NCBI GenBank assembly: GCA_907164885.2
Contig: OU015490.1
Coordinates: forward strand, 235,054,332-235,118,331
Direction: 5' to 3'
Source: Dolomedes plantarius
Taxonomy: Eukaryota; Arthropoda; Arachnida; Araneae; Dolomedidae
Length of the DNA stretch: 64,000 nt
The notes under the pieces are model-generated. The model searched no databases, was not told the origin of the DNA, and saw nothing but the letters and a program-made list of their open reading frames with translations. This document shows, piece by piece, positions 49,301-63,961 of this stretch (its first letter is position 1; every line of letters starts with the position of its first letter). The translations under genes and the position numbers were made by a program.

Positions 49301-50567
49301 AGGTCAGTAATTTTACCACTTAATCCTCTCCTCGTTTTGAATACCAATCCTTGTGATAAGTCGCAAGTTCTAATCAACATATCACACCTCTGCTAGAAGA
49401 GTGTTACATCCCCGAAATTAAGTTAAGACTAATAAAATTCCTCATCAGAAAATAAATCTGCCTTTCTTAAAAATTGATATATTCATTTCAAATCGACAGG
49501 GATGTTAAGAGATGCAGCCGGAACCAAGTCAATGCTCTTAATGAGGTCCTGTTTCTGAAGCTTGGTCCGGGTGCCTAAAGTTCACCGAGGTCAGTAATTT
49601 TACCACCTAATTCTCTCCTCGTTTTGAATACCAACCCTTGTGATAAGTCGCAAGTTCTAATCAACATATCACACCTCTGCTAGAAGAGTGTTACATCCCC
49701 GAAATTAAGTTAAGACTAATAAAATTCCTCATCAGAAAATAAATCTGCCTTTCTTAAAAATTGATATATTCATTTCAAATCGACAGGGATTTTAAGAGAT
49801 GCAGCCGGAACCAAGTCAATGCTCTTAATGAGGTCCTGTTTCTGAAGCTTGGTCCGGGTGCCTAAAGTTCACCGAGGTCAGTAATTTTACCACTTAATCC
49901 TCTCCTCGTTTTGAATACCAATCCTTGTGATAAGTCGCAAGTTCTAATCAACATATCACACCTCTGCTAGAAGAGTGTTACATCCCCGAAATTAAGTTAA
50001 GACTAATAAAATTCCTCATCAGAAAATAAATCTGCCTTTCTTAAAAATTGATATATTCATTTCAAATCGACAGGGATTTTAAGAGATGCAGCCGGAACCA
50101 AGTCAATGCTCTTAATGAGGTCCTGTTTCTGAAGCTTGGTCCGGGTGCCTAAAGTTCACCGAGGTCAGTAATTTTACCACTTAATCCTCTCCTCGTTTTG
50201 AATACCAATCCTTGTGATAAGTCGCAAGTTCTAATCAACATATCACACCTCTGCTAGAAGAGTGTTACATCCCCGAAATTAAGTTAAGACTAATAAAATT
50301 CCTCATCAGAAAATAAATCTGCCTTTCTTAAAAATTGATATATTCATTTCAAATCGACAGGGATGTTAAGAGATGCAGCCGGAACCAAGTCAATGCTCTT
50401 AATGAGGTCCTGTTTCTGAAGCTTGGTCCGGGTGCCTAAAGTTCACCGAGGTCAGTAATTTTACCACTTAATCCTCTCCTCGTTTTGAATACCAATCCTT
50501 GTGATAAGTCGCAAGTTCTAATCAACATATCACACCTCTGCTAGAAGAGTGTTACATCCCCGAAATT
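37369..50567. repeat. Satellite array: 46 tandem copies of a 287-bp monomer
   Basis: Taking AAGACTAATAAAATT as the monomer start, the first begins at 37371 and the last at 50286. These lie exactly 45 x 287 bp apart, and every start I located falls on this spacing, so indels are absent or balanced. Copies differ only at a few sites, such as CCTC/GCTC/CGTC, AAATAAAT/AAATATAT, GGGATGTT/GGGATTTT, ACCAAG/ACCCAG and CTTAATG/CTTATTG. The last monomer ends at CCCCGAAATT. The monomer has no long reading frame, and 287 is not a multiple of 3. Each copy holds a near-perfect inverted repeat. I do not recognise it as rDNA, 5S, snRNA or histone sequence. Confidence 0.97.
37464..37516. repeat. Inverted repeat within each satellite monomer (first copy shown)
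   Basis: CCGGAACCAAG and CTTGGTCCGG form a 10-bp stem with one bulged A across a 32-nt loop. It recurs in every monomer with the usual 287-bp spacing; the few copies with ACCCAG carry one mismatch in the stem. Confidence 0.8.
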
Positions 50568-51230
50568 TTCGATATTGAGATAATTGCACCACAACGCTCT
50601 ATAAGAAGTGCTTCTCATTCTCGAATAAATTTATAAGCAATCTTCTAGATGGCGATTATTAGCCTCTTCCACAACTAGGAGGGGAACTTGCTCATGCGCG
50701 AAGAATGAAAATAAGATTTTTGTCAGTGCCTAATGTTGTTGTATTAAAATGTTCCTGTAATAAAAATGTTCATTGAATTTTATTTGGAAAATAAATGTTT
50801 TTATTAGGAAAATAAATTTGTATTTTTTCTAACCTGCTGTTCATGTTATCAAGGTTTTTTATTTGTATTTTGAAAAGTTTAGATAGATTGTTCATTGGAA
50901 GAGAGATATGACGGTATTCCCTCATGCTTTTCAGTCCCTGTTGCCAAAATAAGGTTACTAGAAGAGGGTTATATCTTGTAATTAAAATTCAAAATCATGC
51001 TTTAAAAATAGAAAACAACTTTAATAGTATATAGTTTTGTCTTCTGAAGTGATTCGAACAACAAATTTTCCCAAAATTATGATAGGCATTTATAAAACAA
51101 GAAATGAAATTTCGTCCTATTTCTTCTTTAGCTCTTACTGAAAATATGGCTATTGTGAGATGTAACACTTTTCTAGCAGAGGTGCGATATTTCTGTTATG
51201 TCATTTAGAGATACACGGGATAAACGTTTG
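50568..51230. other. Array right flank with partial satellite-like pieces
   Basis: Beyond the last monomer, CTAGAAGAGGGTTATATC at 50958-50975 resembles the monomer 3' part CTAGAAGAGTGTTACATC in direct orientation. GATGTAACACTTTTCTAGCA at 51159-51178, continuing with GAGGTGCGATAT, resembles its reverse complement. The rest is AT-rich with no coding signal. Confidence 0.55.
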
Positions 51231-53415
51231 TTATTACAGATTGTATGTCCTAATACTACTCATCGAGGGGTAATAGTAGTAATCGAGGTCTCTCCTAACC
51301 AAATGGTACTTTCCTTGAGTTACTGTACTTCCATCAAATAGGTAAACTTTTGCCCTAGCTATCCAACACTCTCTGGTGTAGTTACATAGATTTTTTTTTT
51401 AATTGACGTGATTCACACTTCATGCGACTTCATCCGAGATGACCAAAAATCAGTGGTGGGCGTCTTAAAGTCTACTGATTTGAGATTCCGTTTTCTCCTG
51501 GTTGCCTGTCAATGGATCGTCTGAAAATGATATGTGATATTAAGAGCTGTGTGTTTCGATACATAATTTTCTGTGAATCTCATTGGAACTGTTACGGCTG
51601 CTCACACCATGGCGTGAATCCAAGTGTGAGTATGTTTTCTTGGTTATTTCATATTTATCATAGTTGGTAATTAAACCGCTCAGTTCCATGATGCCATCGA
51701 CTTACGGATGTTCTTTTAGTTTTTTCCAGCTAGTTGTTTCTGAAAGACTACTGATTGTCTCCACCCATAATGATTCGTCCTTGAGTTGAAATTATTCAGT
51801 AATGTTAATTTACATCTTAGAAGTCATCGAGGACTTCCTTTACTTCGACAACGATGTATTTCAATCGGCGTACATTGGTTTATAGGAGAGAAACAAGGAC
51901 TTTATGATACGGTCGAGGATCGTCTCTCTTTATCGCCGACGGTTGTTGTTAACCTTTATAGTAGTGATCCGACAAATCATTATCGTGTATGAGGAATTAT
52001 AATTGTAGACTCAACTCTTATTTACATCTGGGTTTATTAATACATAACAATCTTGGTTAAATACGTCATTTACAAAGGTTCGTTTCGACGAACGTAAAAT
52101 CCACCATGGGAGTCTGGCTCATTATTCAATGTCCGACGAGCTCCCCGTCCCTCCGTCAGCGTATTGACCCTTTCAACAGTCCGAATCTCTTCTCGTTCGT
52201 TACTCGCATCTGTCTTTTATGCCTCCTTCTCCCTCTCTCGAACGACAATCGGCCTTTTTTATCCGCGATACGCAGACCACCTATTGTCGTTCTCATTGTC
52301 CACCGTTCCTACCTTAGATGACGTGCTCCGCTGTGTTTCCTTAATCATTCTAAATGAGCTGGCTACCTCCTATTGTCAAGGGTTTCCAAAGGTGTATGGC
52401 TCTCGACACCTGTTTGCGCTTCTTTTGATGCTTATTGAAGACGCTATTACACACGTTCATCAATTCCACTTAGGAATGGGAGACGAGAGTCTGACAGTTG
52501 TGTTTATTGTTTATCGAATTTCTAATAATTTAAGTTGCTACATATCATAACTTACTTGTTGATAATAGTGGGAAATTAGAGGGTAGTATTTTAAGGTTTT
52601 TTTATGAATATACTGATCCACAAAGATTAAATATACTCCATGATCAATATATGTCATATATTTTAGTAGTAATAATTGCTTAATACGCCATATATTCAAA
52701 TAAACTATTTCTTATCTTTCGGAACTTCATACAATGGAAACTGCTTAGGCATTCACTTAAGTGGCCTTTATTCGAATTTGGCATAGATAACTTATAGAAA
52801 GAGCCTTGAGTTTTTATATCCGAGCCTTCTTTACCTTCGAAAAATTTAATATGAATAATCGCCAGCAGGTGTCGGCATTTTACATAATGTATGCAAAAGA
52901 ACTTTTTTTCGCAGACATTATTAAAATCTGTTGCTAGGGCAAAATGAAACGAACACAGAGGGTGTCTTGTAAGTTAAAGAAACATGTCACGTTTCGGCTT
53001 CAATTTTCGCAAAAGTTTAGACAGAAGAAAATAAAAATATGGTCATCAAATTCTTTTTACAGATCATATCTTAAACTTTATTTTTCATCCCTTTCTGTTA
53101 CGTTATTTAAATATGAATGTAACAAGTGATACGATGTTTTATATTTAATTTAATCTAGCTTTTATAACTTAATTAGATCATGATAATTAACAAACAAGAT
53201 AAAAACTTAACGTATACTTACGAATATTTTTGGGTTCTAGTAATAAATGTGTTTTTAACATATTTATTCACACAGTTGAAAAAAAAAATTATGAGTGTTA
53301 ATTTTTCAAGTACGTAGTTATTTTTAAAAGCCAAGATTTCAAGTTAAGGAAATATGTTTTACCATTTTACTAATGTAAAGATGAAGCCTATGAAAGATTA
53401 ATTACTTATAACTGT
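51231..53415. other. Unassigned DNA with short open frames
   Basis: Frames at 51786-51992 and 52164-52550 (128 codons) have fairly balanced composition, and the stretch 51820-52500 is richer in GC than its flanks. It could be a decayed retroelement, but I recognise no domain. Not called as genes. Confidence 0.35.
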
Positions 53416-56315
<2,900 letters not shown>

Positions 56316-56319
56316 ACTT

Positions 56320-56789
56320 TGTAAGGTATACATAAGATTCGATTCACAAGAATCCAACTTTTGAGTGAATAAATCAAAGAAACTGCTTGAGAAATGCTAA
56401 TTTCGGCATACGCGCTTGGTATAAATACCATGCAGCTTGATTAATAGAAGGTTGAAAAAAAGGTTGATAGATAAGCGTGAGGGAGCTACGAGGTAAGCAG
56501 CTCCAGGTGTTAACCGGTGCTTGTGCTTAGGGTTCCCAAAGATTACGTGGCAGAACTGATGGTTTGACTCTCTAGTTTGTGAGTATTGCAAAGTGTATTT
56601 TTATTGAATGCTAATATATATTCCGTACAAGTAGTACGTATGCTTATTGCTGTAAAAGCAAATTCTCTATGTGCAACGAATTCAATAAACATTGTTTCAT
56701 GTATAAACTGTGTTTGTATGAAATTCATTTAGAGTGCCACTTCAAATTATATACATCCAAGTCTGGGTAGAAGTGAGCTATTCTCTATA
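56320..56789 (+). mobile_element. Solo LTR, diverged from the adjacent element
   Basis: A 470-bp sequence begins TGTAAGGTATACATAAGATT and ends TTCTCTATA, clearly related to the 439-bp LTRs that follow but with many differences and extra sequence. A 4-bp duplication ACTT lies at 56316-56319, and ACTT follows the end once the later insertion is discounted. Solo LTRs arise by recombination between the two LTRs of an older copy. Confidence 0.8.
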
Positions 56790-56792
56790 ACT

Positions 56793-57231
56793 TGTAAGCT
56801 ATACACAAGATTCGATTCACAAGAATCGAACTTTTGAGGGAATTAAAGAAGCTGCTTCAGATATGCTAATTTTGGCATACGCGCTTAGTATAAATACCAC
56901 GCAGCGTCATTAATGAAAAGGAGAGGGGAGGTTGTTAAGGTTGAAAAAGGTGTTATCCTGCGCTGGTGCTTTACGGGCCAGAAGTTTACGTGGCAGTACT
57001 GCTGGTTTGACTTACTGTTCGTGAGTATAAAAATATATTGTCCTTAAAAGCTGTATTTACATTCCGTACAAGTAGTACGCATGCTTATTGCTGTAAAAGC
57101 CAATTATTTGTGCAGCGAATTCAATAAACATTATTTCATGTATAAACTGTGTTTGTATATAATTCAAATAGAGTGCCACTTCAAATTATATACACCCAAG
57201 TCTGGGTAGAAGTGAGTATAGATTCTCTATA
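56793..57231 (+). repeat. 5' LTR
   Basis: It contains a TATA-like AGTATAAATACC near 56888, AATTCAATAAACA (polyadenylation-like) near 57119 and a perfect palindrome TTCGATTCACAAGAATCGAA near its start. It ends CTCTATA one base before the primer site. Confidence 0.9.
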
Positions 57232-57232
57232 C

Positions 57233-57250
57233 TGGCGCCCGAAAATATAT
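57233..57250 (+). promoter_or_regulatory. Primer binding site, tRNA-Lys type
   Basis: TGGCGCCCGAA matches the complement of the 3' end of a tRNA-Lys of the kind used by many retroelements for 11 bases, then diverges into AT sequence. It lies one base after the 5' LTR, the expected place for priming minus-strand synthesis. Confidence 0.7.
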
Positions 57251-57365
57251 ATACCCTGGTAGTTAGCGTTACATTTGTAACGAACAACATAATTGAAATT
57301 AAAAACTGTGTACTGTGTACTTATATTGATAAAATTGTTGCAAGTACTTATATACTATTTAAAAA

Positions 57366-59363
57366 ATGAGTGTTGTAGAACAAAATCCTGCTGGAAATTT
57401 TCCTCGGGTAATTATGGTTCAGCAAATTGCGCCATTCGAAGCCACCTTCAATGGCGGCCCCTCAAGCCAATTCCTAAAGAAAATTGAGCATTACTTTCAG
57501 CAACAATGCACCCCAGAGGGGGATAAACTTAAAATTGCTCTAGCCGCTTTAAGAGGTAGTGCATATCAGTGGTACACGTGTATGAAAAGCAGTAATCTGA
57601 TTTTTGACTATTTGTCATTCAAGCAACAGTTTCTTAGTGTTTTTCCAAAGACCTTTAATCAAAGTGAAATTGAAGCGGAAATTTATTCGCTAAGGCAACG
57701 TGAAGGTCAGTCTGCGTTAGATTTTGCTACGGAAAAGATTTCCAAGTGAGAGGAATATTTAGAAGAGTTGACGGAAGCGATAATCTTAAAAATAGTTATC
57801 CAACGTTTGAAGCCAAGTGTTCAAGATTTTTTAGATAATCAAACAATTACAAGCAAGGTTACCCTCCTTCAAGCTTTAGCTAAATATGACAATAGACATT
57901 TCTTCGCTACCCCTCACCGTCATTCAGGTACGAGAAGTTTTATACAGCCGCGCCAAAATTTTTCGCGAGTTTCAAACCAGCAGCGTAAGCAGTACCGCAG
58001 GCAAAATAATAGAAGCGCACGGCGTTATAATGAAATTAGTGCACTTAAAGAAAATAATAGGGAAGCACCTTACTTGCACTGGCAAGTTGATTCACATGAT
58101 ATGGTTCAACCTGTTGAAACTGTGTGGTCAAATGTATTATTTTGTCCGAGCAGTAATCATTATTTTGAGAATAGTGAAAGTCAGGGTATTTTTGTGGCTT
58201 ATAAAGAAAGTGGGTCTAGCTGGAATAATGCGGTAATTCCAGTACAAATTTCTGAAAATAGGGCCGATACTAATGCTAGTGGTTTAGAAAATAAATCATC
58301 TGACACTTCTATTAATGCTATACCTGATATTATTAATGCTATACCTGATATTATTGATGCTATACCTGATATTTTAGATGATATTCACACATCTGTTAAT
58401 GAAGGAAATTTAGTAGATGACGAAGTATGCGTTACGGAAGTTAGTGAATACTTATTAGTTGACGACAATAAAAATTCTTTAAACGATAGTAGGAACTCGC
58501 TAGGTAATGATGATATTATTTCAAGTTTCCATCCGAATGAGGATGCTGTAGGCCAGGTTGATAATATGGTTTTAAATAAAGTACATGAAAACCAGACTGA
58601 GAATCAGGATGAAAAGTTGACACAGAGTTATACTGTAGGTAGTTTAGCTGATGCTTCGGAAGTTATAGAGAAAGTTTGCAATAAAACGCACGAGTACGAA
58701 AAGCTTAATCTTCCTAAAACTGAAGCAGTGTTAAAGAATTTAAATGATAACGATTCTGATATCGCAAGTTTCAAAGAGACTTTTTCGTCAAAAGAGGATA
58801 AAACTAAAGTTAAGGGGGATAAAAAACGTGAAAAAGCGCCTTCAGGTTCCAGCATTAAAACTGCTAATACTGAAGTAATTAAGGCGGTAAACAAGAAGTC
58901 GTATAAGCACAAATACGAAAAGCAGAGTCAGGTTGTTGAAAAAATAGAATCTGCATTAAAATTTAATACCGATACAAGCAAAAGTACGAAGAAAGGTAAA
59001 GTGTGCACTACAAAAACTCCATCAAAGGAGGAATGCGTCGCTGATAAGGTACACAAGGTTATAAAAAGGAAGAATGACAATTTTAAAGCTCCTTTGCATA
59101 AGTACAGGGAACGCAAGATATCAGCCGCCCAGCAAGGTTGGCCTCCTCCCAAGAGACCTCCTGTCCATCGTCAAGCCGGACCAGCGCCTCAGGACCAACG
59201 CCCTACTGCACGAAGGATGACAACACGGTCAACGAACCCCTTTACTAGGACTGCGACCATCAAGAGAGGTTCAGCGGATTGGACAAACTGGTGCAGTGAA
59301 GTTGCTGCATTCATGAGGAACAAGTCTTGTATCAATTCTCTTATTCTAACTCCCACCCTTTAA
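57366..59363 (+). CDS. Gag-like protein with one in-frame TGA
   Basis: The frame starts at the ATG at 57366 after a 115-bp leader and would give 665 codons, but a TGA at 57747-57749 interrupts it after codon 127. Residues around 35-127 have a Ty3/gypsy Gag pattern: ALAALRGSAYQWY, a Phe-rich stretch, then EIYSLRQREGQSALDFATE. After the stop the same frame goes on with a leucine-rich stretch, a long acidic and lysine-rich low-complexity region holding three copies of INAIPDI, and a basic Pro/Arg-rich tail (GWPPPKRPPVHRQAGPAP). I see no CCHC zinc knuckle or protease motif. The TGA could be a recent mutation or a readthrough site. Confidence 0.75.
58311..58373 (+). repeat. 21-bp tandem repeat inside the Gag-like frame
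   Basis: Three in-frame units ATTAATGCTATACCTGATAT plus T, the third with one change, encode a seven-residue period. Confidence 0.9.
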
Positions 59364-59894
59364 TAAAATCGAACCAAATTGGTTTGAAGTTCCCCATTGT
59401 ATATACTGTGTAAACATTTTGAGGGGAAGTGGTGAGGCACTGAAAAAAAAAAACGGTATACTGTTGTTTTATAAATTTTTGAAGGGGACATGTAGTGAAA
59501 AAAAATACATACTAACTACAGATAACAAACAACTAACATACTAACTTCGCAAATCATAACACATGTACATTATAAATTGGGGGAGAGCAGATACAGTCAA
59601 GAAATGTCATGCTGTGCAATTGTGTTGTCACTTTTAATTAAAATAGGTTTTTTAGGGCGCAGTTGGCCAGCCCAGTATCCGCAACTCTGCAAATCCACTG
59701 TGTAATGGTGTCACCTGGACCCTTCGGGGTTAGTTTTGTAAAATGGTAGTGGCGTTTTTCCTCCACACAACGTGTGGAAGGTTTTTTGGCTTTGCCACCC
59801 ATTATGTAAAAAGTCAGACCAGCACGCGTTTTCAATTAGTTAACTGAAGCCGTTCAGACCTCAGTTACCTAATTTTTTTTTCGAGGGAGGCCAG
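59364..59894. other. Non-coding 3' internal region of the LTR element
   Basis: About 530 bp between the Gag-like stop and the 3' LTR. It has no pol motifs. An antisense 65-codon frame at 59638-59835 is of unknown meaning. Confidence 0.5.
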
Positions 59895-60333
59895 TGTAAG
59901 GTATACACAAGATTCGATTCACAAGAATCGAACTTTTGAGGGAATTAAAGAAGCTGCTTCAGATATGCTAATTTTGGCATACGCGCTTAGTATAAATACC
60001 AAGCAGCGTCATTAATGAAAAGGAGAGGGGAGGTTGTTAAGGTTGAAAAAGGTGTTATCCTGCGCTGGTGCTTTACGGGCCAGAAGTTTACGTGGCAGTA
60101 CTGCTGGTTTGACTTACTGTTCGTGAGTATAAAAATATATTGTCCTTAAAAGCTGTATTTACATTCCGTACAAGTAGTACGCATGCTTATTGCTGTAAAA
60201 GCCAATTATATGTGCAGCGAATTCAATAAACATTATTTCATGTATAAACTGTGTTTGTATATAATTCAAATAGAGTGCCACTTCAAATTATATACACCCA
60301 AGTCTGGGTAGAAGTGAGCATAGATTCTCTATA
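59895..60333 (+). repeat. 3' LTR
   Basis: Same length as the 5' LTR with about four substitutions. It is followed by target duplication AACT. Confidence 0.9.
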
Positions 60334-60381
60334 AACTTTTTAACCTTTTATTATCAAATATACTTGGTCTGCGTGAAATTA

Positions 60382-61682
60382 CAGAGGCTGTTCGCACATT
60401 TTTTAGACGATTTTGGTAAGCGGTAATAAAAAATCGTTTGCTGCAAAAGGAATAATTGAAATTTACTATGTTTTTAAAAGTAAAAATTATCGTCTGCGGC
60501 TTGAAATTTTGGTTTTTATTCCAAATGGCGTTTTTAACAAAGCAGTGGTTCGAAGGCTACATTTATGCTCTTTCCGAAGAGAAATATGCATACTCCGTTA
60601 CCCAAAAACGATGTGAGAGTCGTGGTTTTGTGATATCTAAAGCGTCGATAGGTAATATCGTCAACAAGAAAGGAAAAAAAAACGTCAAATTGGAGCCTCA
60701 AGTGGGCAAAAATTCCAAACAAGTATCCAAGGAAAAAACGGACATCTTCGACTATTGCAAAGGTACGTTGTTTAATGTTAAAAGAAAATCCCCCTAGTCA
60801 AAGGACAGTTGCAAAAGCATTAAAATGCTCGGTGTCCACTGAAAACAAAATGATAAACGTTGATTTAAATCTTTAGAAAGCGAAAAAACAAATGTGCATC
60901 GTCTTCTTCCAAATCATATCGCTGAACGCAGGACACGCGGCAGAATTCTATATGAGAAATAACTTATCCAAAGAAAAATGGAAAACAATTGTCACAATAG
61001 ATGAATCATGGGTGTATTTAAATGATTGCAACAAAAAAGAGCCCATTTATTATCATAAAAGGGGAGAAAAAAATTTAAGTACATGTTTCAAAGAATCGAA
61101 AGAAAGTTTTTCTAAGGGATTCATGATTGTTGCTGGTTTTTCTTATAATGGCAAGTTAAAAATAAAGAGAGTGGAAAATATGTCAAGATTAACTACAAAT
61201 ACTATCAGGAACATATTTTATCTCCAATTTTTCTGAATTAAATACCATCGCTTTACCCACAGTGCCATCAATCAGTGAGACTTCATCAGGACAAAGCTAG
61301 CAGTCACACATCAAAATCCACTGTAAATTTCCTAAAATAAATGGAACAAAAAACTGCTATCAAGGCCATACCCTTCACTGATATCCCTACTAAATCTCCC
61401 GATGTATCACCTATGGATTTTTGTGCTTTCGGACTTTTAAAATCTGCATTATCCAAACGTCGTCCCCAAACCCTTACAGGACTCTGGAAAGCTGTTCAGG
61501 AGGAATGGGATAGAATACCTCTTCTGACACTTCAAAAGACATTATTATCCCGGAAATTGCGGCGTCGAAAGATAGTTCAGAATAAGGGATGTCAAATAGA
61601 ACATTTAAAACACAATAATTTTATGTAATATAGTTTTGTGAATACAATATACATCGTCTAAAAAATGTGTGAACAGTCTCTG
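60382..61682 (+). mobile_element. DD41D mariner, copy B (full length)
   Basis: TA at 60380-60381 and 61683-61684 flanks a 1301-bp element with ends CAGAGGCTGTTCGCACATTT and, read inward, CAGAGACTGTTCACACATTT. It is the uninterrupted counterpart of copy A at 15024-17819 and serves to define what was inserted and deleted there. It lies only about 45 bp from the LTR element. Confidence 0.9.
60525..61628 (+). pseudogene. DD41D mariner transposase (copy B), broken
   Basis: It starts MAFLTKQWFEGYIYALSEEK at 60525 and ends at the TAA at 61626-61628. The first catalytic Asp is in DESWVYLNDC, the second in HQDKASSHTSKST and the third in PDVSPMDF. I count 41 residues between the second and third. Inactivating changes include an A-run length change near 60675-60682, a frameshift leading to TAG at 60795, a TAG near 60874, a stop at 61234-61236 and a TAA at 61336-61338. 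The family pattern is Tc1/mariner with a C-terminal basic tail. Confidence 0.8.
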
Positions 61683-61884
61683 TAACAATATACTTCTATT
61701 CTCCAACACAAACGTTTCTTTCTGCTCTTCTGATTGTTAATGGCTGTTTCAAGGTTTCTAAGTTGAATGTCATAAAACTAACGCTTTTCTACACACTGCT
61801 AATATACATCAAAATCGAGTGAGCTCTGACTCAGACTGGAATTAGAACTTAAGTGACTGGGTGCATAACTTTACACATCTGTTC

Positions 61885-62082
61885 GGTTGGTTGGGTATTT
61901 GCTGCACTACGGTCAGCTTTTGCTACACATGGACTTCCGAAACCATTTAAAACGAATCCGGAAAGACTACAATCATAGATGCCAACAACGGGACTCGAAT
62001 CCACAGACTCAGCGACCGTATGCCTGCGTCTTTCGGCACTATTATTCGACTAAGACAAGAGCTATAAAATTGAGTTCCGACT
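61885..62082 (-). mobile_element. SINE family 1, inverted copy
   Basis: On the minus strand there is a B-box GGATTCGAGTCCCGTTG, then GTTGGCATCTATG, CGGATTCGTTTTAAATGGTT and GTGTAGCAAAAGCTGACCGT, in the order seen in the copy at 7.5 kb. The A-box half is partly degraded. Confidence 0.6.
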
Positions 62083-62315
62083 GATTCCCACCTGCAAACT
62101 AATATTTTGATTTTCCATATTGTTTCCTCTAAACTTTTATAACTTCTGACTTCAAGATTCGGAGGAGGAGAGAAACTCTGTATAGTGTGGTACTTTTATT
62201 GCTATGGCTGTTTACTTTTGACACTCAATTTATACATATCCTTCATTTTGATAACAATGAATTTTTACTCAGCTATCAACATAAATATTACCATTAAATA
62301 TAACTTACCCTCATT

Positions 62316-62566
62316 TTAACCCTTTGATGGGAGCCGTTTGCACAGTGCAAACGCCTAAAACTAGTCTTTTTTTCACTTGTATTCAATGTATTCCAGTTAA
62401 ATGAGCAGAAAAATGAGTAGTACTCCCATCTGTTATCAGTTTAATGAAGTAAAAACATTTTGCAAACTTTAATTGGAAAATATTTCAAAATTCTGTAGGT
62501 TAAAAAAAATCGAGAAAAAAATCTGTACTGTGCAAACGGAGGAGGTTCTACCCCTGAGAGGGTTAA
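62316..62566. mobile_element. 251-bp TTAA-flanked MITE with GTTTGCAC palindrome
   Basis: TTAA at both ends borders CCCTTTGATGGGAGCC and, read inward, CCCTCTCAGGGGTAG. Just inside, CCGTTTGCACAGTGCAAACG (left) and CTGTGCAAACGG (right) form matching inverted motifs. The interior is AT-rich and non-coding. Ends TTAACCCT point to the piggyBac superfamily. Confidence 0.75.
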
Positions 62567-63955
<1,389 letters not shown>

Positions 63956-63961
63956 ACAATA

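Larger units (their letters stand above)
56793..60333 (+). mobile_element. Gag-only LTR retrotransposon, complete with both LTRs
   Basis: Two LTRs of 439 bp each (56793-57231 and 59895-60333) flank 2.66 kb. The target duplication AACT lies at 56789-56792 and 60334-60337. A Lys-tRNA-type primer site follows the 5' LTR, and a purine tract (CGAGGGAGGCCAG) precedes the 3' LTR. I count about four differences between LTRs, roughly 1%, so the insertion is young. The only coding region is a Gag-like frame. Protease, reverse transcriptase, RNase H and integrase are absent, so mobility would need enzymes from another element. Confidence 0.85.

Noticed and set aside
37369..50567. CRISPR array or rDNA/5S/snRNA gene cluster
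   Set aside because: There is no spacer structure, the 287-bp units are contiguous, and no rRNA, 5S internal promoter or snRNA landmarks were recognised in the monomer.
52164..52550. 128-codon open frame as a gene
   Set aside because: No domain recognised, it overlaps another frame in a different register, and composition alone does not support coding.
58628..59152. Minus-strand frames opposite the Gag-like gene
   Set aside because: They are shadows of the long plus-strand frame with no independent support.
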